Origin: a virus
Length of the DNA: 21,174 nucleotides
Reading direction: 5' to 3' (one strand)
Virus record (IMG/VR): IMGVR_UViG_3300047678_000713
Location: 1-21,174 of that record
Positions 6,787 through 14,576 of this stretch are shown here, piece after piece. The first letter of the stretch is position 1, and each line of letters starts with the position of its first letter. The notes under the pieces were generated by a model. The model was not told where the DNA came from, did no database searches, and saw nothing but the letters and a program-made list of their open reading frames with translations. The translations under genes were made by a program, and so were the position numbers.

Positions 6787-7187
6787 GCGCGACCTGGGTC
6801 TTGCAACAGGCTGTATTCGCGGCCCTGGCGGCGGATGCGGGCGTGATCGCGCATCTGGGATCGCCGCCGCGCCTGTTCGACGAAGTGCCGCGCGATGCGG
6901 CGATGCCCTATGTGGTGATCGGCGAGGCCGCCGAGAGCGAATGGAACACCGCCACCGACAAGGGCGCATCGCTGACGTTCACCGTGACGGCATGGTCGCG
7001 CAGCGCCGGTTTCAGGGAAGTCAAAGAGATCGCAGGCGCAGTGCGCGCGGTGCTGGACGGCGGGGCATTGACCTTGAGCGGCGCGGCTTTGATCGACCTG
7101 CGCTTCGAGGCGACACGCTACTTGCGCGAAAGCGACGGCATCACGCGGCGCGCGGAACTGAGTTTCCGCGGCCTGGTGGAATTCTAG
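6783..7187 (+). CDS. Tail terminator protein, DUF3168 (RcGTA g8-like)
   Basis: The 134-residue product fits DUF3168, which stops tail tube growth and joins the tail to the head. Family features are the helical N-terminus LQQAVFAALAADAGVIAHLG, then PRLFDEVPRDAAMPYVVIGEA, and FTVTAWSRSAGFREVKEIAGAVRAVLDG. A GTG at 6768 is in frame but would sit inside the previous gene; ATG 6783, in a 4-nt overlap, is preferred. The tail tube gene follows after 9 nt with its own ribosome site. Confidence 0.9.
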   Translation: MSATWVLQQAVFAALAADAGVIAHLGSPPRLFDEVPRDAAMPYVVIGEAAESEWNTATDKGASLTFTVTAWSRSAGFREVKEIAGAVRAVLDGGALTLSGAALIDLRFEATRYLRESDGITRRAELSFRGLVEF

Positions 7188-7196
7188 GAGAAACAG

Positions 7197-7607
7197 ATGG
7201 CAGCCCAGCGCGGCAAGGACCTTCTCATCAAGATCGGGGATGGCGGCTCGCCCGAAACCTTCACCACCGTCGCGGGATTGCGCGCCACCACGCTGGCCTT
7301 CAACGCCCAGGCGGTTGACACGACCAATGCCGATTCCACCGACGCCTGGCGCGAATTGCTGGCGGGCGGCGGGGTGAAGTCGGCGATCTTGTCGGGTTCG
7401 GGCGTGTTCAAGGATGCGGCTTCCGACGCAGCGCTGCGCGCGGCCTTCTTCAATGCCACCTGCGGCAACTACCAGATCGTGATCCCCAGCTTCGGCATTG
7501 TGCAGGGGCCGTTCAAGATCACGTCGCTGCAATATGATGGCCCCTATGACGGCGAACTGAAGATTTCGCTCTCCCTGGCTTCGGCCGGCGCGTTGAGTTT
7601 CTCCTGA
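7197..7607 (+). CDS. Major tail tube protein, TP901-1 family (RcGTA g9-like)
   Basis: This 136-residue protein polymerises into the tail tube. It begins MAAQRGKDLLIKIGDGGSPETFTTVAGLRATTLAFNAQAVDTTNADS, the conserved N-terminus of the TP901-1-type major tail proteins in GTA-like clusters, and ends with the SLQYDGPYDGELKISLSLASAGALSFS beta-rich tail. GGAGAAAC lies just before the ATG. The last codon's TGA and the next ATG share one base (TGATG at 7605-7609). Confidence 0.93.
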   Translation: MAAQRGKDLLIKIGDGGSPETFTTVAGLRATTLAFNAQAVDTTNADSTDAWRELLAGGGVKSAILSGSGVFKDAASDAALRAAFFNATCGNYQIVIPSFGIVQGPFKITSLQYDGPYDGELKISLSLASAGALSFS

Positions 7608-7954
7608 TGGTCAACCGGATACGCGGCGAAGCGGCGCTGGACGCGGGCGGGCGGCAATATCGCCTGCTGCTGACCCTGGGCGCCCTGGCGGAGATCGAGG
7701 ACGGGCTGGGCTTGGACGATCTGTCCCAGGTCGGCGCGCGCCTGGCGCGTACCCGCGCGGCGGATCTCGCCATCGTGGCCGCAGCGCTGCTGCGCGGCGG
7801 CGGGCATGCGATGTGCGCGGCGGAGGTGCTGCGGCTGCCCTGTGACCTGGGCGAATTGATGCGCGGGATCAGCGACGCATTTGAAGCGGCAGGATTGCGC
7901 GCGCCCCAGGGAGAGGCGCGCGATGCTGCCCCTTTTGCTGGAAGCGCTGGCTGA
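7607..7954 (+). CDS. Tail assembly chaperone, GTA gp10 family
   Basis: The 115-residue product has the GTA gp10 pattern: GEAALDAGGRQYRLLLTLGALAEIEDGLGLDDL near residues 7-39, then an Ala-rich helical middle and a loose Pro/Ala/Gly tail. It lies between tail tube and tape measure, where siphovirus tail chaperones are encoded. It starts one base inside the preceding stop. Near its 3' end the frame reads through the heptamer C CCT TTT, after which a -1 shift would join it to the next small chaperone domain, producing a 168-residue fusion; without a shift it ends five residues later. Confidence 0.88.
   Translation: MVNRIRGEAALDAGGRQYRLLLTLGALAEIEDGLGLDDLSQVGARLARTRAADLAIVAAALLRGGGHAMCAAEVLRLPCDLGELMRGISDAFEAAGLRAPQGEARDAAPFAGSAG
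7908..7936 (+). promoter_or_regulatory. Candidate -1 programmed frameshift site in the tail chaperone
   Basis: Read in the gp10 frame, bases 7930-7936 are C CCT TTT, a canonical X XXY YYZ slippery heptamer. AGGGAGAGG (7908-7916) lies 13 nt upstream and resembles the internal Shine-Dalgarno stimulators known from bacterial -1 sites such as dnaX. A -1 shift leads into the frame coding the next chaperone domain. The gp10 frame meets a stop 15 nt past the heptamer (TGA 7952-7954). I could not establish a convincing downstream stimulatory hairpin. Confidence 0.55.
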
Positions 7955-8112
7955 ATCTCGGGTTGGGTGTGATGCAGCTGACGCCGGATGTGTTCTGGGC
8001 GCTGTCGCTGCCCGAATGGCGCGCGCTGCTGGATGGCCGCGCGGGCGCCAGGGCGCAGCCGCTGGCGCGCGGCGAAATGGAACACTTGATGAGGATGCAT
8101 CCCGATGGCTGA
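7936..8112 (+). CDS. Phage tail assembly chaperone domain (g10.1-like), probably made by -1 frameshift
   Basis: In the -1 frame relative to gp10, residues WLNLGLGVMQLTPDVFWALS and LPEWRALLDG match the small TIGR02216 / phage tail assembly chaperone family found after g10 in GTA-like clusters (LGLGxxxLxPxxFWxLxxxEW). The conserved part begins before any ATG of this frame; ATG 7972 would remove it, and only TTG 7963 or GTG 7969 lie between. ATG 7923 with a good ribosome site is in the third frame. Thus the domain is either made as a gp10 fusion through the 7930-7936 heptamer or the CCCCTTTT run holds an indel. The coordinates give the -1 frame portion, 58 codons plus stop. It overlaps the tape measure start by 8 nt. 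Confidence 0.7.
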   Translation, partial: CWKRWLNLGLGVMQLTPDVFWALSLPEWRALLDGRAGARAQPLARGEMEHLMRMHPDG

Positions 8113-8635
8113 ACCGTCTGTCGAGCAAAGCCTGGCCGGTGCGGCCAAGGCCTTCGCCGATTTCGCCAATGGCCCGGTGGCGCAGACCACCGCCACCATC
8201 GAGGCATCGGTGAATCGCAGTTTCAGTTCGGTGACGAACACCATCGCGCGCACCGCGGTGTCGGGGCGCAATTCCATGGCGCAACTGACGCAAGGCATCC
8301 TGGCCGATTTCGAGCGCATCGCAATCAGCCAGTTCCTCGTCAAGCCGCTTCAGTCTGTGATCGGCGGCGTGATCGGCTCGATCCTGCCGGTGGCGGGGGC
8401 GCGCGCCGCGGGCGGGCCTGTGGCGGCGGGCGAAACCTATCTGGTGGGCGAACAGGGGCCGGAGCTGTTCACGCCGTCGGGCAACGGCACGATCCTGCCG
8501 AACGGCGCGCCGGCGCGCGGGGCCCAGGTGGTCGTCAATATAACAACGCAGGACGCACAGAGTTTTCAGAAATCCAAAAGCCAGGTGGCGGCGATGCTTA
8601 CCCGCGCGATCGCCCAGGGCAATCGCAACCTTTGA
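8105..8635 (+). CDS. Short tail tape measure protein (RcGTA g11-like)
   Basis: At 176 residues this is far shorter than most siphovirus tape measures and also shorter than the already small RcGTA g11 (about 220). The N-terminus is helical; residues 83-103 (KPLQSVIGGVIGSILPVAGA) are hydrophobic and membrane-like. The C-terminal part has the well-known tape measure signature AAGGPVAAGETYLVGEQGPELFTPSGNGTILP and a VVVNITTQDAQSFQKSKSQ tail. These C-terminal features identify it. Tape measure length sets tail length, so the particle's tail should be very short. It begins inside the chaperone stop region (ATGGCTGA). Confidence 0.88.
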   Translation: MAEPSVEQSLAGAAKAFADFANGPVAQTTATIEASVNRSFSSVTNTIARTAVSGRNSMAQLTQGILADFERIAISQFLVKPLQSVIGGVIGSILPVAGARAAGGPVAAGETYLVGEQGPELFTPSGNGTILPNGAPARGAQVVVNITTQDAQSFQKSKSQVAAMLTRAIAQGNRNL

Positions 8636-8642
8636 CCCCTCT

Positions 8643-8702
8643 GTCCGCCACGCGCTCGCGCGCTGGCGGACCTCTCCCCGCCCGCGGCTCTGCTGTTCGG
8701 GG
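8643..8702. repeat. Composite palindromic element (copy 4, degenerate)
   Basis: GTCCGCCA (8643-8650) pairs perfectly with TGGCGGAC (8664-8671) around a CGCG-rich centre, closely resembling the first hairpin of copy 3. The second hairpin is worn, with only CCCCG (8676-8680) and CGGGG (8698-8702) still complementary. It lies in the 90-nt gap between tape measure and distal tail genes. Confidence 0.7.
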
Positions 8703-8725
8703 CGGAAAGCCGGAGTATTCGCATC

Positions 8726-9346
8726 GTGAATTTTCACGACGTTTCCTTTCCTCTCCCGGTCGCGTTCCATTCTGCCGGTGGTCCGGTGCGCAAGACCGAG
8801 ATCGTCGCGCTCGGCTCCGGCCATGAGGAGCGCAATGCGGTTTGGGCGGGGTCGCGCCGCCGTTTCGATGTCGGCTCCGGTGTGCGGACATTGGATGATC
8901 TCTATGCCGTGATCGCGTTCTTCGAGGCGCGGGCAGGGCGGCTTTACGGCTTCCGCTTCCGCGATTTCGCAGATTTCAAGTCGTGTTCGCCCGGTATCGT
9001 GCCCTCGCCGCTGGATCAGGCCATCGGCACCGGCAACGGCATCATCACCCAGTTTCAACTGGCGAAGACATATGCCTCCGGCGCGGGAAGCTGGACGCGG
9101 CAGATCAAGAAACCTGTGGCCGGCACGGTGCGGATTGCGGTCGCGGGCAGTGAAGTGATGAGCGGGTTCGCCGTCAACACGGGCACGGGCATCGTTACAT
9201 TCGCCAGCGCGCCGAGCGGCGCGGTGACGGCAGGCTTTGAATTCGACTGTCCGGTCCGGTTCGACAGCGATGCGCTGTCGATCAATTTGGCATCGTTCCA
9301 GGCGGGCGAGGCGCCCTCCATTCCGCTGGTGGAGGTGCTGCTGTGA
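8726..9346 (+). CDS. Distal tail protein, DUF2460 (RcGTA g12-like)
   Basis: The 206-residue product matches DUF2460/TIGR02217, the distal tail ring that joins tube and baseplate. Recognisable parts are FHDVSFPLPVAFHSAGGPVRKTEIVALGSGHEERNAVWAGSRRRFDVGSG at residues 3-52, the LDDLYAVIAFFEARAGRLYGFRFRDFADFKS block, and the C-terminal FDCPVRFDSDALSINLASFQAGEAPSIPLVEVLL. The start is GTG 8726, with CGGAG 10 nt upstream. Its TGA overlaps the next GTG start (GTGA). Confidence 0.93.
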   Translation: MNFHDVSFPLPVAFHSAGGPVRKTEIVALGSGHEERNAVWAGSRRRFDVGSGVRTLDDLYAVIAFFEARAGRLYGFRFRDFADFKSCSPGIVPSPLDQAIGTGNGIITQFQLAKTYASGAGSWTRQIKKPVAGTVRIAVAGSEVMSGFAVNTGTGIVTFASAPSGAVTAGFEFDCPVRFDSDALSINLASFQAGEAPSIPLVEVLL

Positions 9347-10224
9347 AGACCCTGCCGCCAGGCCTGCAGGCGCATCTGGACAGTGGCGCGACCACCCTGT
9401 GCTGGTGCTGGAAACTGGCGCGCGGTGATGGCGCGGTGCAGGGATTTACTGATCATGACCGAGCATTGGGGTTTGATGGTGTCACCTATGAAACGGTGTC
9501 GGGCTTCACCGCCAGCGAGGTGCAATCATCCCTGGGCCTTTCGGTGGACAATCTCACCATCGCCGGCGGGCTGTCCTCCGCCAGCCTGAACGAAGCCGAT
9601 CTGGCGGCGGGCCTGTATGACAATGCGCGGGTGGAAATCTGGCGCGTCAACTGGACCGATGTGGGCCAGCGCGTGCTGATGCGCGCGGGTACTCTGGGCG
9701 AGGTGACGCGCAGCGGCAATGCCTTCCAGGCCGAGCTGCGTGGCCTGGCCCAGGCCCTCAATCAGCCGGTGGGCCGTGTGTTCGGCCATCTGTGCGATGC
9801 CGATCTGGGCGACGCGCGGTGCGGCGTGGCGCTCAGCATCGTATCCGGCACGGTGGCGGCTGCGGCGGATGCGCGGCTTTTCACCGTGACGGGGCTGGAC
9901 ACCTTCGTCTCCGGCCATTTCTCGGGCGGCAAGCTGACCTTCACCTCCGGCGGCAATGCAGGCCGGGCGATGGACGTGAAGCGACACGGCGTCAGCGGCG
10001 GCATTGTCAGCATCGAATTGTGGCAGGCGATGGCCGAGCCGGTCTGGTCGGGGGACGGGTTCGACGTGACGCCTGGCTGCGACAAGCTGTTTGCCACCTG
10101 CGAAGCAAAGTTCGGCAACAGCGCGAATTTCCGGGGCTTCCCCCACATGCCGGGCAATGATGCGGTGGTGGCGGGCCCCGCCCAGAACCAGACACTGGAT
10201 GGTGGCAGCCGTCATGGCAACTGA
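9343..10224 (+). CDS. Tail hub protein, DUF2163 (RcGTA g13-like)
   Basis: The 293-residue product matches DUF2163/TIGR02218, the trimeric baseplate hub; the RcGTA counterpart is reported to carry an iron-sulfur cluster. Here four cysteines in the expected context are visible: C151 and C160 (GHLCDADLGDARCGV) and C246 and C253 (GCDKLFATC), followed by KFGNSANFRGFPHMPG, the strongest family signature. The N-terminal TDHDRALGFDGVTYE block is also typical. The GTG start overlaps the upstream stop and is preceded by GGAGGTG. It overlaps the peptidase gene by 11 nt. Confidence 0.94.
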   Translation: MKTLPPGLQAHLDSGATTLCWCWKLARGDGAVQGFTDHDRALGFDGVTYETVSGFTASEVQSSLGLSVDNLTIAGGLSSASLNEADLAAGLYDNARVEIWRVNWTDVGQRVLMRAGTLGEVTRSGNAFQAELRGLAQALNQPVGRVFGHLCDADLGDARCGVALSIVSGTVAAAADARLFTVTGLDTFVSGHFSGGKLTFTSGGNAGRAMDVKRHGVSGGIVSIELWQAMAEPVWSGDGFDVTPGCDKLFATCEAKFGNSANFRGFPHMPGNDAVVAGPAQNQTLDGGSRHGN

Positions 10225-10630
10225 CATTGTTTCCTTGGCGCGTGGCTGGATCGGTACGCCCTACCAGCACCAGGCCAGCCTGAAAGGCGTGGGCTGCGAC
10301 TGCCTGGGTTTGTTGCGTGGGGTATGGCGGGAGTTGCATGGCGATGAACCACAAACGCTACCGCCCTACACGCCCGACTGGTCGGAAGCGGGCGGCACGG
10401 AGACGCTGCGCGATGCGCTGGCGCGCCATCTGACGGCGGTGACACGGATCGCGCCGGGCGATGTCGCGCTGTTCCGAATGGTGCGCACGTCGCCCGCAAA
10501 ACATTGCGGCATTGCTGCCATGCAGGGCGGCATTCTCACGCTCATCCATGCGCGCCAGAACCGCCGCGTGGTTGAGGAACCGTTCGGCGCCTTCTGGCGC
10601 GCGCGGCTGGCTTTCAGTTTCCGGGTCTGA
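10214..10630 (+). CDS. NlpC/P60 family cell-wall peptidase (RcGTA g14-like)
   Basis: This 138-residue protein belongs to the papain-like NlpC/P60 group and should cut peptidoglycan peptides during DNA entry as part of the tail tip. It has ARGWIGTPYQHQASLKGVGCDCLGLLRGVW, with catalytic Cys C30 in DCLGL, H97 in KHCGI and a third polar candidate H112. PGDVALFRM matches the strand that precedes the catalytic His. The frame is open far upstream within the hub gene, but family similarity begins at ATDIVSLARGW, so ATG 10214 is used; ATG 10199 is a possible alternative. The next gene starts 1 nt after its stop. Confidence 0.93.
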   Translation: MATDIVSLARGWIGTPYQHQASLKGVGCDCLGLLRGVWRELHGDEPQTLPPYTPDWSEAGGTETLRDALARHLTAVTRIAPGDVALFRMVRTSPAKHCGIAAMQGGILTLIHARQNRRVVEEPFGAFWRARLAFSFRV

Positions 10631-10631
10631 C

Positions 10632-13600
10632 ATGGCATCGCTTCTGTTGAGCACCGCAGGTTCCGCCATCGGCGGATCGGCGCTGGGCAGCTTCAGCCTG
10701 TTCGGCGCCACCATCACCGGCGCACAGGTTGGCGGCGCCTTGGGGGCGCTGGCGGGTGCGGCCATCGATTCCGCGCTTATGCCGGGGCGCCAGATCGCGC
10801 GCAGCGGACCGCGCCTGTCCGATATCCAGATTCAGGCTTCGACCGAAGGTACGGCGATCCCGCGCCTGTTCGGACGCATGCGGCTGGCGGGTCAACTGAT
10901 CTGGGCCTCGCGTTTCAAGGAAACGGCAACGACGACAAAGAGCAGCGGCGGCGGCAAAGGCGGCCCGTCCACCACGGTCACGCAAACCGACTACAGCTAT
11001 TCCATCTCGTTCGCGGTTGGGTTGTGCGAAGGCGTGGCGACGCGTCTGGGCCGGGTGTGGGCCAATGGCATGCTGTTAGACCTGTCGAAATACACCCTGC
11101 GTTTCCATCGCGGCACGCAGGACCAGGCCGCCGATCCGCTGATCGCCGATATTGAAAACGGCCATGCGCCCGCCTATCGCGGCCTGTGCTATGTGGTGTT
11201 CGACGACATGCCCTTGGCGGAGTTCGGCAACCGCATCCCCCAATTGCAGTTCGAGATCGTCCGCAGCATCGGCCAGGACGATCCGGAGCGGCTGGAGAAT
11301 CGTCTGACCGCGGTGGCGCTCATCCCCGGCGCCGGCGAATTCGTCTATGCCGAAGCGCCGGTGTTCACCGATGACGGCATGGGCGGATCGGCGGCGCAGA
11401 ATGTGCATGGCGTGACGGGCGAGGCCGACATGATCGCCTCGCTCGACGATCTTTCGGCCCTGGCGCCGAACTGGGATGCCGTTTCCCTGGTGGTGGGCTG
11501 GTTCGGCGACGATCTGCGTTGCGGCTTCACCGCGATCAAGCCCGGTGTCGAAGCGGCGCCCAAAACGACATATCCGCTGGAATGGCGCGTCAATGGCGTC
11601 GATCGCGCCGGCGCGCATCTGGTGAGCCGGATCGCGGGCCGCCCCGCCTATGGCGGCACACCCAACGACGCCGACGTGGTGGCGGCGATCCAGGCCCTCA
11701 ACCTGCGGGGCAAGCGGGTGATGTTCTGTCCGTTCCTGTTTATGGACATTCCGGCGGACAATGGGCTGACCGATCCTTACAGTGGCGCCGCCGGTCAGCC
11801 TGTACATCCCTGGCGCGGCCGCATCACCTGTTCGCCTGCGCCAGGCGCTGTCGGCTCGCCCGACAAGACGGCGGCTGCGACGGCGCAGGTGGCGCATTTT
11901 TTCGGCAGCGCGGCCATCGGCGATTTCTCGGTGAGCGGTACGACCGTGTCCTGGACCGGTGGCGCCGATTGGGGCTGGCGGCGCATGGTGCTGCATTATG
12001 CGCATCTGTGCGCGGCCGCGGGCGGGGTCGAAGCCTTCCTGATCGGCTCTGAACTGCGCGGCCTGACCTGGGTGCGCGACGGCGCGGCAAGCTATCCCGC
12101 CGTGGCGGCCCTGAAAATGCTGGCGGCGGATGTCCGCGCCATCCTGGGGCCGGATGTGAAGATCGGCTATGCGGCGGACTGGTCAGAATATCCCAATCAC
12201 CAGACCGGCGACGCGCCGGGCGCGGTTCTGTTCCATCTCGATCCGCTGTGGAGCGATGCGAATATCGATTTTGTCGGCATCGACAATTATCTGCCGCTGT
12301 CCGACTGGCGCGACGGTACCGCACATCTGGACCGCGCAGTGGCCGACTCGATTTATGACGCTGGCTATCTGAAATCCAACATCCGTGGCGGCGAGTATCA
12401 CGACTGGTATTATGCCAGCGATGCCGACCGGGATGCGCAGCGTCGCACGCCGATCACGGACGGCCTTGCAAAGCCCTGGGTGTGGCGCGCCAAGGATCTT
12501 TGGGCCTGGTGGTCGAACAGCCATAGGGACCGTCCGACGGGCAGCGAAACCGCCGCGACGGCCTGGATGCCGCAGGGCAAGCCGATCCGCTTTACCGAAC
12601 TGGGCTGTCCCGCCATCGACCGGGGCGCCAATCAGCCCAATCTGTTCTTCGATCCCAAATCGAGCGAGAGCGCCATTCCTCGCTATTCCAGCGGCGCGCG
12701 CGACGATCTTGTGCAGCGGCGTTTTCTGGAGGCCCACCTGTCCTTCTGGAACGATCCCGCGAACAATCCCGTGTCCGGCGTCTATCACGCGCCGATGCTG
12801 GATGCAGACAGCATCTATCTGTGGTGCTGGGATGCACGGCCCTTTCCCTGGTTTCCGGCGCGCGCCGATGTGTGGGGCGACGCGGCCAACTACACAGGCG
12901 GCCACTGGCTGAACGGGCGGCTGGGCGCGGTGGGGCTGGGCGATGTGGTGGCAGAGCTGTGCGACGCGGCCGGGTTCGATTCCTATGATGTGAGCGGGCT
13001 GGACGGCATGGTCACCGGCTATGCCGTCACCGACACGATGAGCCCGCGCGATGCGCTTGGTCCGCTGATGCTGGCATGGGGCTTCGATGCGGTCGAAAGC
13101 GAAGGTGTACTGCGCTTCATCATGCGCGGCCGCGCCGATACGCGCGATTGCGGCCTTGCCGGTCTGGTGGTGCCGCAGGATGCCGCGGAGTTCGGCTTCG
13201 CGCTGACCCGGGCGCAGGAGAGTGATCTGCCGATGGTTTCGCGTATCGCCTATGTCGATGGCGATCAGGATTACCGCCAGGCCAGTGCCGAGGCGCGGCG
13301 GCTGACCGGGGCCAGCAACCGCGTGGCGCAATCGGCGCTGCCCCTGGTGCTGGACGAGGCGGGGGCGAACAGCATCGGAGCGCGGCTGCTGCAGGATGCC
13401 TGGGTGATGCGCGAAACCGCGTCCTTCGCGCTGCCGCCGTCGGCGCTGGCATTGGATGCGGGTGACGAGGTGCTGCTGGATACAGGCCGCGCGCATCGCT
13501 TGCGGGTAACACAGATCGAGGACGGCGTGGCCCGCGCCATCGAAGCGGTGGCGACCGATCCGTCGCTCTATGACAGTTTCGCGGGGCCCGCCGCACCGCC

Positions 13601-14576
13601 GCGCCTGGCGCAGACATTGGTTGCGCCGGGGCGCGCCCTGCTGTTCTTCCTCGACCTGCCCTGGATCATGGAAGACCAGAATACTGCCGCGCCCTTTGTC
13701 GCGGCCTATGCCGATCCCTGGCCGGGACAGGTGGTGGTGCTGCGCAGCGCGACGGATTCCGGTTTCACGCAGGATGCGACCCTGACCCGGCCTTGCAATT
13801 TCGGCCTCACCATCGCCGATTTCTGGTCCGGCCCGCCATGGCGCTGGGACCGGGTGAATGAATTGCGGGTGAAGCTGGCGCATGGCGCGCTGGCTTCGGC
13901 GGACGATATCGCCCTATTCGGCGGCGCCAATGCGCTGGCGGTGGAGAATGAGGATGGCGAATGGGAGATCGTGCAATTCGCCAACGCCGCGCTGACCGGC
14001 CCCGGCGAATACACCCTGACGAAATTGTTGCGCGGACGGCGCGGCAGCGAAGGCGCGATGCGCGCGCCGGTCGCGGCGGGCGCGCGGGTGGTTGTGCTGG
14101 ACGAAGCGCTGGCGCAGCTTGGCCTGACGGCGGGACAGGCGCGCCAGTCCTTCCATTATCGCTGGGGCCCTGCGGGGCGCCCGCTGGGCGATGTGACATG
14201 GCAGGGCACGCAGAAAAGCGTCCTGGGCACCGGCCTCATGCCGCTCGCGCCTGTCCATCTGCGCCATGCCTGGGATGGTGACGATCTGGTGATTTCCTGG
14301 AAGCGCCGTGATCGCGCCCCCTCTGCCGCGCATATCGCACTGGTGGAGACGCCGATGAGCGAAACCCGCGAGGCGTATGATCTGGAAATATATGATGGCG
14401 CGTCGGTGGTGCGCAGCTTTGGCGGCGTGACGCGGCATGCGCAGGTCTATACCGCCGCGCAGCAGGCGGTCGATTTTCCCGGCGGCCTGCCCAGTCCGCT
14501 GACCGTGGCGGTGTACCAGCTTTCATCCGTTGTGGGACGCGGGCGGCAAAAGAAAGGGCAATTGTATGTCGGATGA
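10632..14576 (+). CDS. Large baseplate/host-recognition protein with TIM-barrel-like domain (RcGTA g15-like)
   Basis: At 1314 residues this is the largest product, matching the GTA 'megatron' that closes the tail tip. The N-terminus has Gly/Ala-rich hydrophobic segments (MASLLLSTAGSAIGGSALGS..., GALGALAGAAIDSALMPGR). A glycoside hydrolase TIM-barrel-like domain spans about residues 440-710 (HYAHLC, LIGSELRGLT, VKIGYAADWSEY, DFVGIDNYLPLSDWRDG, IRFTELGCPAIDRGANQPN). A phage-tail hub domain follows (about 765-930, including SPRDALGPLMLAWGFDAVESEG). The E in FTELGCPA resembles a GH acid but activity is not proven for the family. ATG 10632 is chosen because upstream codons lie within the peptidase gene. 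It overlaps the next start by 11 nt. Confidence 0.94.
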   Translation: MASLLLSTAGSAIGGSALGSFSLFGATITGAQVGGALGALAGAAIDSALMPGRQIARSGPRLSDIQIQASTEGTAIPRLFGRMRLAGQLIWASRFKETATTTKSSGGGKGGPSTTVTQTDYSYSISFAVGLCEGVATRLGRVWANGMLLDLSKYTLRFHRGTQDQAADPLIADIENGHAPAYRGLCYVVFDDMPLAEFGNRIPQLQFEIVRSIGQDDPERLENRLTAVALIPGAGEFVYAEAPVFTDDGMGGSAAQNVHGVTGEADMIASLDDLSALAPNWDAVSLVVGWFGDDLRCGFTAIKPGVEAAPKTTYPLEWRVNGVDRAGAHLVSRIAGRPAYGGTPNDADVVAAIQALNLRGKRVMFCPFLFMDIPADNGLTDPYSGAAGQPVHPWRGRITCSPAPGAVGSPDKTAAATAQVAHFFGSAAIGDFSVSGTTVSWTGGADWGWRRMVLHYAHLCAAAGGVEAFLIGSELRGLTWVRDGAASYPAVAALKMLAADVRAILGPDVKIGYAADWSEYPNHQTGDAPGAVLFHLDPLWSDANIDFVGIDNYLPLSDWRDGTAHLDRAVADSIYDAGYLKSNIRGGEYHDWYYASDADRDAQRRTPITDGLAKPWVWRAKDLWAWWSNSHRDRPTGSETAATAWMPQGKPIRFTELGCPAIDRGANQPNLFFDPKSSESAIPRYSSGARDDLVQRRFLEAHLSFWNDPANNPVSGVYHAPMLDADSIYLWCWDARPFPWFPARADVWGDAANYTGGHWLNGRLGAVGLGDVVAELCDAAGFDSYDVSGLDGMVTGYAVTDTMSPRDALGPLMLAWGFDAVESEGVLRFIMRGRADTRDCGLAGLVVPQDAAEFGFALTRAQESDLPMVSRIAYVDGDQDYRQASAEARRLTGASNRVAQSALPLVLDEAGANSIGARLLQDAWVMRETASFALPPSALALDAGDEVLLDTGRAHRLRVTQIEDGVARAIEAVATDPSLYDSFAGPAAPPRLAQTLVAPGRALLFFLDLPWIMEDQNTAAPFVAAYADPWPGQVVVLRSATDSGFTQDATLTRPCNFGLTIADFWSGPPWRWDRVNELRVKLAHGALASADDIALFGGANALAVENEDGEWEIVQFANAALTGPGEYTLTKLLRGRRGSEGAMRAPVAAGARVVVLDEALAQLGLTAGQARQSFHYRWGPAGRPLGDVTWQGTQKSVLGTGLMPLAPVHLRHAWDGDDLVISWKRRDRAPSAAHIALVETPMSETREAYDLEIYDGASVVRSFGGVTRHAQVYTAAQQAVDFPGGLPSPLTVAVYQLSSVVGRGRQKKGQLYVG

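Noticed and set aside
7881-8213. Plus-strand frame starting before ATG 7923, overlapping both chaperone and tape measure genes
   Set aside because: It has a decent ribosome site, but after about 14 residues the sequence is Arg/Ala-rich without any conserved pattern; the chaperone motif lies in another frame.
1-8702. The palindromic elements as a CRISPR array
   Set aside because: Copies are kilobases apart, differ in sequence, and there are no regular spacers or cas genes.
12000-12760. TIM-barrel region of the baseplate protein as a separate active glycoside hydrolase
   Set aside because: It is an internal domain typical of GTA gp15 proteins; catalytic activity cannot be inferred from the sequence.
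12183-13883. A 566-codon minus-strand open frame inside the large baseplate gene
   Set aside because: The plus-strand frame has clear GTA gp15 domains; the antisense frame has biased composition and no motif.
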